A DNA stretch of 64,000 nt from Collinsella aerofaciens (GTDB lineage Bacteria > Actinomycetota > Coriobacteriia > Coriobacteriales > Coriobacteriaceae), in contig NZ_JADNJQ010000003.1 of NCBI RefSeq assembly GCF_015555045.1, positions 1 through 64,000 on the forward strand, in the 5' to 3' direction. This document shows positions 14,840-23,180 of the stretch, one piece after another. Positions within the stretch are counted from its first letter, which is position 1, and the number at the start of each line of letters is the position of its first letter. The translations under genes and the position numbers were made by a program. The notes below the pieces were generated by a model that had not been told where the DNA came from, ran no database searches, and saw only the letters and a program-made list of their open reading frames with translations.

Positions 14840-15592
14840 CTAGAACGCAAACGCGGCCGCGATGTCGCAAGAAATCAGCAGGTCGGCATTTGCATCCTGA
14901 TCGGTGGGAGCAAGGTTGCATATGGCCAGCGTATCGCCGGTAAAGTAACGCGTAAGGCCCGCCGCCGGATACACCACGAGCGAGGTCCCGCCCACAATGA
15001 GGGCATCGGCCGCGGCGATGGCGGCAACGGCACCGGTCAGCACATGCTCATCGAGCGGCTCCTCGTAGAGCACCACATCGGGCTTGATGCGCCCGCCGCA
15101 CGCAGGACACACAGGCACGCCCGCGGCGTCCTCGTGCTCGCGCGAGCAAATCCACTCGGCGCTATAGACCGCGCCGCACGACTGGCAAATGTTGCGATGG
15201 ACCGATCCGTGCAGCTCGAACACGCGCTGCGAGCCGGCCGCCTGGTGCAGACCGTCGATATTTTGCGTCACCACGGCGTCGAGCTTGCCGGCGCGCTCCA
15301 GCTCGGCCAGCTTGGTGTGGCAGCGGTTAGGCTTAGCGTTAAGCGCGATCATCTTGGTGCGGTAAAAGTCGAAGAACTCCGCAGGATGTGCCTCGTAAAA
15401 GCTATGCGACAGCATGGTCTCGGGCGGATAGGCAAACTGCTGGTGATACAGGCCGCCCACGCTGCGGAAATCGGGGATGCCACTTGCCGTGGAAACACCA
15501 GCGCCGCCAAAGAAGACCACGCGCTTGTGGGTGTCAAACAGATCCGCCAGCGCGGCGGAGGCCTGCCTGGGGTCCGATATTGCCTGCGTCAT
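14840..15592 (-). CDS. cobB: NAD-dependent protein deacylase (sirtuin)
   Basis: 250-residue Sir2 protein that removes acyl groups from lysines using NAD. GAGVSTASGIPDFR (NAD loop), TQNIDGLHQ and the catalytic His in ELHGSVH are intact. A zinc ribbon is formed by CQSCG and CPACGG. It lacks the Tyr/Arg pair typical of desuccinylases as far as can be judged by eye, which would favour deacetylation. Single gene upstream of folPK, divergent from xth; the shared 135-bp gap holds both promoters. Confidence 0.9.
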   Translation of the reverse strand: MTQAISDPRQASAALADLFDTHKRVVFFGGAGVSTASGIPDFRSVGGLYHQQFAYPPETMLSHSFYEAHPAEFFDFYRTKMIALNAKPNRCHTKLAELERAGKLDAVVTQNIDGLHQAAGSQRVFELHGSVHRNICQSCGAVYSAEWICSREHEDAAGVPVCPACGGRIKPDVVLYEEPLDEHVLTGAVAAIAAADALIVGGTSLVVYPAAGLTRYFTGDTLAICNLAPTDQDANADLLISCDIAAAFAF

Positions 15593-15727
15593 ATGAGTCC
15601 TCCGTCCTTGTTAGTCGGGCAGCGTTGAGCGACGTCCCAGCATGCGGCCTTTAAGTCAGCATGCACGGAGCCCACCCCGCCCCTGTTGCGCTAATCTTAA
15701 GCCTGCCAACCCCGTCGAAAGGACACC

Positions 15728-16546
15728 ATGCCTCAGACTTACACTTTCGCCTCGTGGAACGTCAACGGCCTGCGCGCCGTGCTCAAAAAGGACCCGAGCT
15801 TTATCCAGATCGCGCAAGAACTCGACGTCGATATCCTGGCGCTGCAGGAGACCAAGCTGCAGGAGGGCCAGGTCGATATCGACCTGCCCGGCTATCACCA
15901 AACCTGGAGCTACGCCGAGCGCAAAGGCTATTCGGGCACCGCGGTCTTTAGCCGCCAGGAGCCGCTACGCGTGCTGCGCGCCGACGCGCTGCTGCCCTAC
16001 GCCGGCGAGGGCGAGGCCGCCGAGCTCGTTGCCCAAGCCGCAACCGAGGGCCGCGTCTGTGCGCTCGAGTTCGACAAGTTTTGGTTTGTGGATGTCTACA
16101 CGCCCAACGCGCAAAACGAACTCGCCCGCATCGACGTGCGCATGGCCTGGGACGATGCCTACCGCGACTTTTTGAGCGCGCTCGAGCGCGAGACCGGCAA
16201 ACCCGTCGTAACCTGCGGCGACTTTAACGTGGCGCACGAGGAGATCGACCTTAAGAACCCCAAGTCCAACCGCGGCAACGCCGGCTTTTCGGACGAAGAA
16301 CGCGGCAAGTTTACCGAACTGCTCAACGCCGGGTTTACCGATACCTGGCGCGCGGCAAACCCCGACGTCGAGGGCGTCTACAGCTGGTGGAGCTACCGCT
16401 TTAATGCCCGCAAGAACAACGCAGGCTGGCGCATCGACTACTTCCTGGTAAGCGACGCAATCGCCGACAACGTACGCGACACCGGTATCCGTGGCGATAT
16501 CTTTGGCAGCGACCACTGTCCCGTCACCCTCACCCTAGAGTTCTAG
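15728..16546 (+). CDS. xth: exodeoxyribonuclease III (AP endonuclease)
   Basis: 272-residue EEP-fold nuclease for repair of abasic sites. Metal and catalytic residues are in LQETKLQ (Glu), DVYTPNA (Tyr), CGDFNVAH (Asp, Asn) and GSDHCPV (Asp-His). Length is that of the ExoA/XthA family. Start supported by GAAAGG 5-6 nt upstream. It is monocistronic, followed by a GGGGACGG repeat copy and a long hairpin. Confidence 0.93.
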   Translation: MPQTYTFASWNVNGLRAVLKKDPSFIQIAQELDVDILALQETKLQEGQVDIDLPGYHQTWSYAERKGYSGTAVFSRQEPLRVLRADALLPYAGEGEAAELVAQAATEGRVCALEFDKFWFVDVYTPNAQNELARIDVRMAWDDAYRDFLSALERETGKPVVTCGDFNVAHEEIDLKNPKSNRGNAGFSDEERGKFTELLNAGFTDTWRAANPDVEGVYSWWSYRFNARKNNAGWRIDYFLVSDAIADNVRDTGIRGDIFGSDHCPVTLTLEF

Positions 16547-16562
16547 CCCCAACTGACCCCCT

Positions 16563-16585
16563 GGGGACGGAGGAAAAGGGATCAT
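16563..16585 (+). repeat. dispersed GGGGACGG repeat, copy 2
   Basis: GGGGACGGAGGAAAAG followed by GGATCAT, matching the minus strand of 143-165 at 22 of 23 positions. The rest of the surrounding sequence differs between copies. Confidence 0.65.
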
Positions 16586-16606
16586 CTGACCTCGTCCCCC
16601 TATAAG

Positions 16607-16669
16607 TTGCGGTGGAATAGTTCCTGTTTGGGCAGCAAATAGCCAAAAACGAGAACTATTCCACCGCAA
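16607..16669. repeat. long intergenic hairpin, 17-bp perfect arms
   Basis: TTGCGGTGGAATAGTTC and its exact complement, separated by 29 nt. It lies between the convergent xth and ECF S-component genes, so it could serve as a two-way terminator, but no T-run follows on either strand. Confidence 0.7.
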
Positions 16670-16693
16670 GTTCGTAAGGGAACGCAACCAGCC

Positions 16694-17407
16694 CTACAGT
16701 CCGTACTTCACGACGACGCGGTTGATCCGTCGACACCAGGGCCTGTACAGGGCGGCTAAGAACACGCAGGTCGCGAGGCCGTGTGTGATATCGAACGGCA
16801 CTGCCGTGGCAAGACGCGCCACGGCGCCCGCCCACGTGAGCGGCTGCACAAAACCGATGATGTCGTAGGCGTTGATTACCACGCCGTAGAGCAGGCCCGA
16901 TGCAAAGCCGTACGCCATCAGCGCCGGCATGCGCACAGCTCCATCCGCACGGTCGAACGCGCCCGCATGCGCCAGCGCGCCGCCAACATAGCCAACCAGA
17001 CCCCAGGCATACATCTGCCATGGCGTCCACATGCCCTGCCCAAAAAAGAAATTGCTGGTCAGCGCCGCCAGTGCGCCGACCATAAAGCCGTTACGACGAC
17101 CGAGTGTCGCCCCGGCGATAATGGCGATGGCACTCACGGGTTTAAAGTCGGGAATGGGGCCAAACAAGATGCGCCCCGCCGCGGCCAATGCTGCCAGAAC
17201 CAGCGTGGGCATAATCTGGCGCAAGCCCGGACGCGAGACCTCGTAGCCCGCAAAGAACAACGCAAGCACAAGCGCTACCACGACAAGCATGGCAAGCGCC
17301 GCCTGTTCAATGCCCGCCAGCAACGCCGCGGCCATCACGGCTGGCACCGCCAGCAGCAGCGGGATCTCCAGTTTTGCGAGCAGGCGCGCGATGCGATAAT
17401 CCGTCAT
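16694..17407 (-). CDS. ECF transporter substrate-specificity (S) component
   Basis: 237 residues, about six hydrophobic segments, the S-component plan. A loop of small residues (FGPIPDFKPVSAIAIIAGATLG) resembles the coupling/substrate region of the ECF S family. The vitamin or metal carried cannot be read from the sequence. The start is MTDYRI at 17407, 4 nt after the stop of the ATPase gene; a longer frame would run into that gene. With the dedicated A-A and T genes next to it this is a self-contained (group I style) ECF transporter. Confidence 0.75.
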   Translation of the reverse strand: MTDYRIARLLAKLEIPLLLAVPAVMAAALLAGIEQAALAMLVVVALVLALFFAGYEVSRPGLRQIMPTLVLAALAAAGRILFGPIPDFKPVSAIAIIAGATLGRRNGFMVGALAALTSNFFFGQGMWTPWQMYAWGLVGYVGGALAHAGAFDRADGAVRMPALMAYGFASGLLYGVVINAYDIIGFVQPLTWAGAVARLATAVPFDITHGLATCVFLAALYRPWCRRINRVVVKYGL

Positions 17408-17411
17408 CCCA

Positions 17412-19055
17412 TCACGCCCTATAAAACACATTGTCGGCAAAGAAGTCGGACGGCGGCTCCATGCAGGCAATCTCGCCGTCGAACATCATGGCAATGTCAT
17501 CGGCAACCTGCTCGGCAAAATCCAGATCGTGCGTGGCCATGATGACGGTACCGCCAGCCTCCGCATGGCCACGCAGGGCGCGGGCGATGATGCGGCGGCT
17601 GGCCAGGTCCAAGCCCTTGGTGGGCTCATCGAGCAATAGCAGTTCGGGGCCAATCAGCAGCAGTTTTGCCAATGCAAGCAGTTGACGCTGTCCGCCCGAA
17701 AGATCGTACGGGTGGCGCCCATCCAGGCCCGACAGCCCCAGGCTCGCCGCGCGCTCCCGCGCCACAGCCTCGTCATATCCGCAGGTCGAAGCCCATTCCA
17801 TCAGCTCATCGCGCACCGTCTCGGCAACCAGCAACGCCTTGGGGTTCTGAGGCAGCAGCGCTGCCGATCCCGCCCCGCGCTCCATATGCCCACGCTGCAA
17901 CTTGACCGTCTTGGCCAGCACCGAAAGCATTGTCGACTTGCCGCAGCCGTTACCGCCCACAACCGCATGCACCGCGCCAGCCGAAAACGCCGCATCGAGT
18001 CCACGCAGCACCCAGCCGGACGCTCGATCGTAGCGAAACCAGCTCCCTGCCAGGGTAGTAGCCGACCCAGCGTGCATTTTTGGGAGAATTCGGCATCCAC
18101 CGGCGCGCGATGGCGCCCCCGAGTCGTCTTGCGGCAGTATTTGCGCCTCAAATTCACCCGATTTGTCCGATTTCAGCCCTTTTTCTGCACCCGGAGCGCC
18201 CGCGCGCGGGTCCAAAGAGCCCAGCTGGCCACTGGCGCTGCTGAAAACTCCGTTTTTTGCACGCCACGAGGCACCCCACCCTGGCACCTCGCCAGAAAAC
18301 AGCTCTTCACGATGCCCCAAGGAGGCGATGTCAGCGACCTCGCATACGCGGCCGCCCTCAATCCGGTACGCGCACGTCGCGTATTCGAGCATCGGCCGCG
18401 GTTGATGCGTTGCCACGATAACCGTGCAGCCCAGTTCGCGGTTCACGCGGAACAGCGCATGCAGAAAACTCTTCTCGGCAACGGGATCCAGTTGGGACGT
18501 GGGCTCGTCAAGCAGAAGCACGCGCGGACGCAGCGCCAGCACGGCCGCCAGCGACAGCAGCTGCTTGCGTCCGCCCGAAAGCGTATCGGTATCGCGGTGG
18601 AGCCAATCCTCCAACCCGAAGAAATAGCTGGTCTCGGCTACGCGGCGGCGCATCTCGTCGCGCGACATGCCTAAGTTTTCCAGGCCAAACGCCATCTCGT
18701 GCCACACGGTTTCGCACACGATCTGGTTCTCGGGATCCTGGAACACATAGCCCACGCGCTCCGCCGATGCCCGCACATCCATGTCGGCGACGTTCTCGCC
18801 CAGCACGCGCGCATCGCCAGTGCGCTCGCCCGCCGGAGCGATCTCGGGTTTGAGCAGCGACAGCAGCGTCGACTTACCCGATCCGGTACCGCCAACAAGC
18901 AGCGCAAACGCACCTTGGGGAACAGACCAGTCGAGCCCCTCGAGCACCGCAGCATCAGCATCGGGGTAGGCAAAGCTCAGGCTCCGCACCTCAATCGCCG
19001 GCATATCCGGGCCGCACGCCGCGCCCGACACCGGGCCCCTATCCAACCGAGCCAT
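17412..19055 (-). CDS. ECF transporter ATPase with two fused ABC domains
   Basis: 547 residues: ABC domain 1 (about 19-245; VGGTGSGKSTL, LSGGRKQ, LLLDEPTS) and domain 2 (about 330-547; VGGNGCGKSTM, LSGGQRQ, LLLDEPTKGLD). It energises uptake by the EcfT/S subunits. The linker (about residues 265-329) is unlike any ABC linker and is encoded by a 195-bp segment with inverted-repeat ends (18070-18264), apparently an in-frame insertion. Start: AGGAGG 8 nt before ATG. Its start codon overlaps the stop of ecfT by one base (TGATG). Confidence 0.88.
   Translation of the reverse strand: MARLDRGPVSGAACGPDMPAIEVRSLSFAYPDADAAVLEGLDWSVPQGAFALLVGGTGSGKSTLLSLLKPEIAPAGERTGDARVLGENVADMDVRASAERVGYVFQDPENQIVCETVWHEMAFGLENLGMSRDEMRRRVAETSYFFGLEDWLHRDTDTLSGGRKQLLSLAAVLALRPRVLLLDEPTSQLDPVAEKSFLHALFRVNRELGCTVIVATHQPRPMLEYATCAYRIEGGRVCEVADIASLGHREELFSGEVPGWGASWRAKNGVFSSASGQLGSLDPRAGAPGAEKGLKSDKSGEFEAQILPQDDSGAPSRAGGCRILPKMHAGSATTLAGSWFRYDRASGWVLRGLDAAFSAGAVHAVVGGNGCGKSTMLSVLAKTVKLQRGHMERGAGSAALLPQNPKALLVAETVRDELMEWASTCGYDEAVARERAASLGLSGLDGRHPYDLSGGQRQLLALAKLLLIGPELLLLDEPTKGLDLASRRIIARALRGHAEAGGTVIMATHDLDFAEQVADDIAMMFDGEIACMEPPSDFFADNVFYRA
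18070..18264. mobile_element. inverted-repeat-bounded segment inserted in frame in the ECF ATPase gene
   Basis: The left end (18070-18095) reads GCGTGCATTTTTGGGAG then AATTCGGCA; the right end (18239-18264), complemented, reads GCGTGCAAAAAACGGAG then TTTTCAGCA. The 26-nt ends agree except mainly in the A/T-run. The enclosed length is 195 bp, exactly 65 codons, with no stop in the gene's frame. It falls between the two ABC domains, where an insertion is tolerable. This layout resembles protein-invading palindromic elements known from Rickettsia; the origin here is inferred, not shown. Confidence 0.55.
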
Positions 19056-19966
19056 CAGCCAAACCTCCTCTCATCAATCGCGTGCAATGCGCAAGGCAGC
19101 ATCATCCAGGCAGCGTACACGACATAGCCCAGCCACGGCGCCGGCACCGAGAGCTGCGGATAAAACGAATACTGCGTCGTCGCGGTCGCCGCCACGGCCA
19201 CCGCGGCGGCACCAAACAGCGCGAGCCCGACCAGCGCGGCAACGTCGCTGCGCCCCAGTCGATACCGCGCATACGTCGTACGACGCGTCGCGGCGCCCCA
19301 CCCGCGCGAGCGCATCGCGTCCGCGCGCTCCAGCGAATCTTCCATGCCCCAGCCCATCAACACGCTCGACGCCCGCAGGCGCGATCGCACGGGATCGGTG
19401 GGCGCGCGGCCCGGCACATCAATCGCATCCTGCACCGCCAGCACCGTACGACCGCGGCGCAAAAACTGCGGGATAAGCCTCATGCACATCGAGATCATGA
19501 GCGCAATCACCGGTGCGGCATTGCCCAGCAGCGCGAGCACCTTGTCGTATTCGAGCATCGACGCCGCGGCCTCAAACCACAGCACGCTCGCCACAAACAA
19601 CCCGCCCATGCACAGGCCGTATACCATACTCTCCAGATACACCGCACGCATGCCAATACGGAACAGCTCCGTCGAGCCCGAGGCGCTAAACAGCGGATTG
19701 AGCACCGCGATAATCAAAATCACCGGCAGCTGCCAGCGAAGCGCCCCCAACGTGCGCGCAGCACCGCGCGTCGCAAGCCCGTACGCCAGCCCGCCCGCAA
19801 GCGACAGCGCGATCAGCACCGGCTGCATCGAGAACATGGTGAGCCCCAACGTCAGCACCATGTAGAGCGCCGGCACCGCCGGATGCGACATGGAAAATGC
19901 CGCGACGGGTTCGTTGCCCGATTCCTCTCGCATGATATCCACGGGCACCCCCATCCCCTCGCTCAA
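19055..19966 (-). CDS. ecfT: ECF transporter transmembrane (T) component
   Basis: Up to 303 residues with about five to six membrane segments and the cytoplasmic coupling-helix region MCMRLIPQFLRRGRTVLAVQ and ERADAMRSRGWG; the latter carries the Ala-Arg-X/Arg-Gly motif by which EcfT grips the ATPases. First gene of the T-A-S operon. The start is uncertain: the longest frame begins with TTG at 19966; ATG at 19954 or ATG at 19933 (MREESG) are alternatives, none with an ideal ribosome binding site. Confidence 0.8.
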   Translation of the reverse strand: MSEGMGVPVDIMREESGNEPVAAFSMSHPAVPALYMVLTLGLTMFSMQPVLIALSLAGGLAYGLATRGAARTLGALRWQLPVILIIAVLNPLFSASGSTELFRIGMRAVYLESMVYGLCMGGLFVASVLWFEAAASMLEYDKVLALLGNAAPVIALMISMCMRLIPQFLRRGRTVLAVQDAIDVPGRAPTDPVRSRLRASSVLMGWGMEDSLERADAMRSRGWGAATRRTTYARYRLGRSDVAALVGLALFGAAAVAVAATATTQYSFYPQLSVPAPWLGYVVYAAWMMLPCALHAIDERRFG

Positions 19967-20138
19967 ACCTCAACGCCGCAGCGCCGCCGCCATACAAAAC
20001 CAGCGCAAACACCACACCAGCGGCCCAAACCTCAGCTGCCGTGCGTCAATCGTTACGCGCTCATCATATGCCTGCGGTATCATATTGCGCCGTGTATCGT
20101 TTCCAAACACACGTCTCTATAACGTAACAGGAGATCAC

Positions 20139-21551
20139 ATGGACGCAACCGCAATTATCCTCGCCGCCGGCGAGGGCACCCGCATGAAGTCGAACCACTG
20201 CAAGGTTTCGCACAAGATCCTGGGCAAGCCCATGGTTCAGTGGATCGTCGACGCCACCATCAAGGCCGGCTGCAGCCGCGTCGTGGTCGTCATCGGCAGC
20301 CACGCCGACGAGATGCGCGCCCTTATCGATGGCGCCTACGCCAACAGCGCCACCAAGGTCGAGTGCGTCGAGCAGACCGAGCGCCTGGGCACCGGCCACG
20401 CCGTCAAGGTCGCGCTCGAGGCCTGCGGCATCGCGCAAGGTCCCGTCGTCGTGCTCAACGGCGACCTGCCGCTCATCACCGCCGACACCGTCGCCAAGTT
20501 CGCGCAGACCGTCGCCACCGGCGAGCTCGCCTGCACCGTCATGACCATGACCCCGCCCGATCCTTTTGGCTACGGCCGCATCAAGCTGGGCGCCGACGGT
20601 CAGATCGAGCGCATCATCGAGCAGAAGGACTGCACGCCCGAGCAGGCCGCCACGCTGCTGGAGTGCAATGCCGGCTGCTACGCCTTCGACGGCGCGCAGC
20701 TCGCCGCCCACATTAACGAGATCGGCAACGACAACGCGCAGTCCGAGTACTATCTGCCCGACATGCTCGAGATCCTCAAGGGCCACGGCCAGGCAGTCTC
20801 CATCTTCCACTGCGACGACTACCGCGACGGCCTGGGCGTCAACAGCCGCATCCAGCTCGCACAGCTCACCGCCATCGCGCGCGACCGCATCAACGAGCAC
20901 TGGATGGCCGAGGGCGTCACCTTCATCGACCCCACGCAGGCCTGGATCGGCCCCGATGCCGTCATCGGCCGCGACACCGTCGTGTGGCCGCAGACGCACC
21001 TGATCGGCCACGTCACCGTGGGCGAGGAGTGCCAGCTCGGCCCCAACAGCCGCCTCACCGACACCACCGTCGGCAGCGGCTGCACCATCGATGAAACCAT
21101 CGCCGTCGAGGCCGTCATCGAGAACGGCGTCGACTGCGGCCCGCGCGCCTACCTGCGCCCGGGCACCCATATGCTCGACGGCTCCAAGGCCGGCACGCAC
21201 GTGGAGATCAAGAAGTCCACGATCGGCGAGGGCTCTAAGGTGCCGCACCTGTCCTACATCGGCGACACCACCATGGGCTCCGGCGTCAACGTGGGCGCGG
21301 GCTCCATCACCTGCAACTACGACGGCGTGCACAAGCACAAGACCGTCATCGGCAAGGATGCCTTCATCGGCTCCGACACCATGATGGTCGCGCCCGCCCA
21401 GATTGGCGACGGCGCGCTCGTGGCCGCCGGCTCCGTCATCACCGAGCCGGTCCCGGCAGACGCACTTGGCCTGGGTCGTGCCCGCCAGATAAATATTGAG
21501 GGCTGGGCCGCCGATTATCGCCGCCGTCTGCACGAGGACGACGAGGTATAA
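20139..21551 (+). CDS. glmU: bifunctional UDP-GlcNAc pyrophosphorylase / GlcN-1-P acetyltransferase
   Basis: 470 residues making UDP-GlcNAc for peptidoglycan. The N-terminal uridylyltransferase shows LAAGEGTRMKS, LNGDLPLI and the GYGRI turn; the C-terminal left-handed beta-helix hexapeptide repeats run from about residue 260 and include RPGTHMLDGSKAGTHVEIKK and the catalytic-region NYDGVHKHKT. Start: ATG at 20139 with AGGAG 6 nt upstream; the frame extends further upstream only by chance. A terminator follows, then prs, the usual glmU-prs neighbourhood. Confidence 0.95.
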   Translation: MDATAIILAAGEGTRMKSNHCKVSHKILGKPMVQWIVDATIKAGCSRVVVVIGSHADEMRALIDGAYANSATKVECVEQTERLGTGHAVKVALEACGIAQGPVVVLNGDLPLITADTVAKFAQTVATGELACTVMTMTPPDPFGYGRIKLGADGQIERIIEQKDCTPEQAATLLECNAGCYAFDGAQLAAHINEIGNDNAQSEYYLPDMLEILKGHGQAVSIFHCDDYRDGLGVNSRIQLAQLTAIARDRINEHWMAEGVTFIDPTQAWIGPDAVIGRDTVVWPQTHLIGHVTVGEECQLGPNSRLTDTTVGSGCTIDETIAVEAVIENGVDCGPRAYLRPGTHMLDGSKAGTHVEIKKSTIGEGSKVPHLSYIGDTTMGSGVNVGAGSITCNYDGVHKHKTVIGKDAFIGSDTMMVAPAQIGDGALVAAGSVITEPVPADALGLGRARQINIEGWAADYRRRLHEDDEV

Positions 21552-21568
21552 CGTTTTACCAAGCATCT

Positions 21569-21601
21569 AAGGAGCTGTTCCCATGGGGGCGGCTCCTTTT
21601 T
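21569..21601 (+). terminator. terminator of glmU
   Basis: AGGAGC ... GCTCCT stem followed by TTTTTCT, 18 bp past the glmU stop, so prs probably has its own promoter. Confidence 0.7.
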
Positions 21602-21742
21602 CTATCGTGACCTGCGCAACCGGATGAGTGGTCGGTTCGTGTCCGTTGACGGTAAAGACGTTATCAAGACCCGATTAACCCCGCCGCGCGGTTACAATGC
21701 AACAAGGCATCTATATGGCATTCGATATAAAGGAGAAGGGTA

Positions 21743-22729
21743 ATGCCGATTAATGATCCCGAGAAGTCGGAGAATATGCGCAAGTCCATCCGCGTGTATT
21801 CCGGTTCCTCCAACCGTCCCCTCGCTCAGAAGATCGCTGAGTACCTTGGGGTCGAGCTTTCGGGCCTTACGCTAAAGCAGTTCGCCAACGGTGAGATTTA
21901 CGCCCGCTACGACGAGACCGTCCGCGGCGCCGACGTCTTCCTGATTCAGTCCGTGGCCGGCGGCAACGTCAACGACATGCTCATGGAGCTGCTCATCGCC
22001 ACCGACGCTGCCAAGCGCGCATCCGCCCGCTCCATCACCGCCGTCATCACCCACTACGGCTATGCCCGCCAGGACCGCAAGGCCGGCCCGCGTGAGCCCA
22101 TCACCGCCCGCCTCGTCGCCAACCTACTCGAGCGCGCCGGCGTCAACCGCATCATTACCCTCGACCTGCACCAGGGTCAGATCCAGGGCTTCTTTGATAT
22201 CCCGGTTAACCACCTGTCCGCGCTGCCGCTGTTTGGCCAGTACTACAACGACATGCACTTCGACACCGACAACCTGGTTGTCGTCTCCCCCGACGTGGGT
22301 CGTGCCAAGGCCGCCAAGAAGCTGTCCGACATGCTCGGCTGCGACCTGGCCATCGCCCACAAGGGCCGTCCGCGCCACAACGCCGCCGAGGTCATGGGCA
22401 TCATCGGTGACATCAAGGGCAAGACCTGCATCATCAATGACGACATGATCGACACCGCTGGCACCCTGTGCGCCAACGTCAAGGAGCTCAAGGCTATGGG
22501 CGCTGGCGATATCTACGTCTGCGCCACCCACGGTATCTTCTCCGGTCCGGCCATCGAGCGTCTGAACGACGCCCCGATCGTCGAGTGCCTCGTCACCGAC
22601 GCCATTCCCGTCGAGGTCGGCGGCAAGATCAAGACCATCTCGGTCGCCGAGGAGTTCGCTCAGGCCATCTCCGCCGTTTACCACGAGGAGCCCGTCTCCA
22701 CGCTCGTCGGCGGCGACTTCGCGCTGTAG
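21743..22729 (+). CDS. prs: ribose-phosphate pyrophosphokinase (PRPP synthase)
   Basis: 328 residues. It converts ribose 5-phosphate and ATP to PRPP, the starting compound for the purine genes in this window (purF, purN, purM, purD). Visible signatures: FANGEIYARYDETVRG, YARQDRKAGPREPITA (ATP/ribose region), the DLHQGQIQGFFDIPV class I motif and the PRPP-binding DDMIDTAGTL. Length and domain order are normal. Start: AAGGAGAAGG immediately upstream. Confidence 0.96.
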   Translation: MPINDPEKSENMRKSIRVYSGSSNRPLAQKIAEYLGVELSGLTLKQFANGEIYARYDETVRGADVFLIQSVAGGNVNDMLMELLIATDAAKRASARSITAVITHYGYARQDRKAGPREPITARLVANLLERAGVNRIITLDLHQGQIQGFFDIPVNHLSALPLFGQYYNDMHFDTDNLVVVSPDVGRAKAAKKLSDMLGCDLAIAHKGRPRHNAAEVMGIIGDIKGKTCIINDDMIDTAGTLCANVKELKAMGAGDIYVCATHGIFSGPAIERLNDAPIVECLVTDAIPVEVGGKIKTISVAEEFAQAISAVYHEEPVSTLVGGDFAL

Positions 22730-22762
22730 CCTGCCGCACATCGCATCATCTTTGATGCTTTT

Positions 22763-22795
22763 AAAGGGTCGGAAACTCGCTTCCGACCCTTTTTC
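22763..22795 (+). terminator. terminator of prs
   Basis: Perfect stem AAAGGGTCGGAA/TTCCGACCCTTT with a 6-nt loop and T-run, 33 bp past the prs stop. Confidence 0.9.
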
Positions 22796-22815
22796 TATCC
22801 CTCGCCAACCTTCCC

Positions 22816-23017
22816 TGGACAATTAGTTCAGATACGTATTTTTTAAAGCTCCAAAGGGCCGTTCGGAGCCTTCTGAGCTCCCCGGCGGATGCCATGCCGC
22901 CCAAAGCTCATCTTTTTTGAGTACAACCGCCGCATCTTTACCCTCAAATCGCCCTCGAAGGCCCTTAGAAACGTCTCGAACGCCCGCCGCCTTATACGTA
23001 TCTGAACTAACTGTCCA
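22816..23017. mobile_element. 202-bp inverted-repeat element (MITE-like), copy 1
   Basis: 24-bp terminal inverted repeats: TGGACAATTAGTTCAGATACGTAT at the left, and the complement of TGGACAGTTAGTTCAGATACGTAT at the right (one mismatch). The interior is GC-rich and shows no clear similarity by eye to that of copy 2. No target-site duplication is obvious. Confidence 0.75.
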
Positions 23018-23180
23018 GTAGCTATCGTCAACCTTCGCGGCAGCGCTCAATTTTCCGCAATCCCCTCAACCGATTCCACCGATTTCATAACACCCAGCCG
23101 TTCATGGCGCGCAGCGCCCCGCTGAGCGAAAAGAACGGCATGGCGGTCGCATTCTGCCGCCAACTTAGTACGTTATAGCT

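Noticed and set aside
12270-14843. 857-codon plus-strand frame opposite folP-folK
   Set aside because: Antisense shadow rich in Arg/His/Gly; folP-folK motifs are on the other strand.
22823-23050. small proteins encoded by the 202-bp element
   Set aside because: Frames include the terminal repeats themselves; no ribosome site, and the second element has no matching frame.
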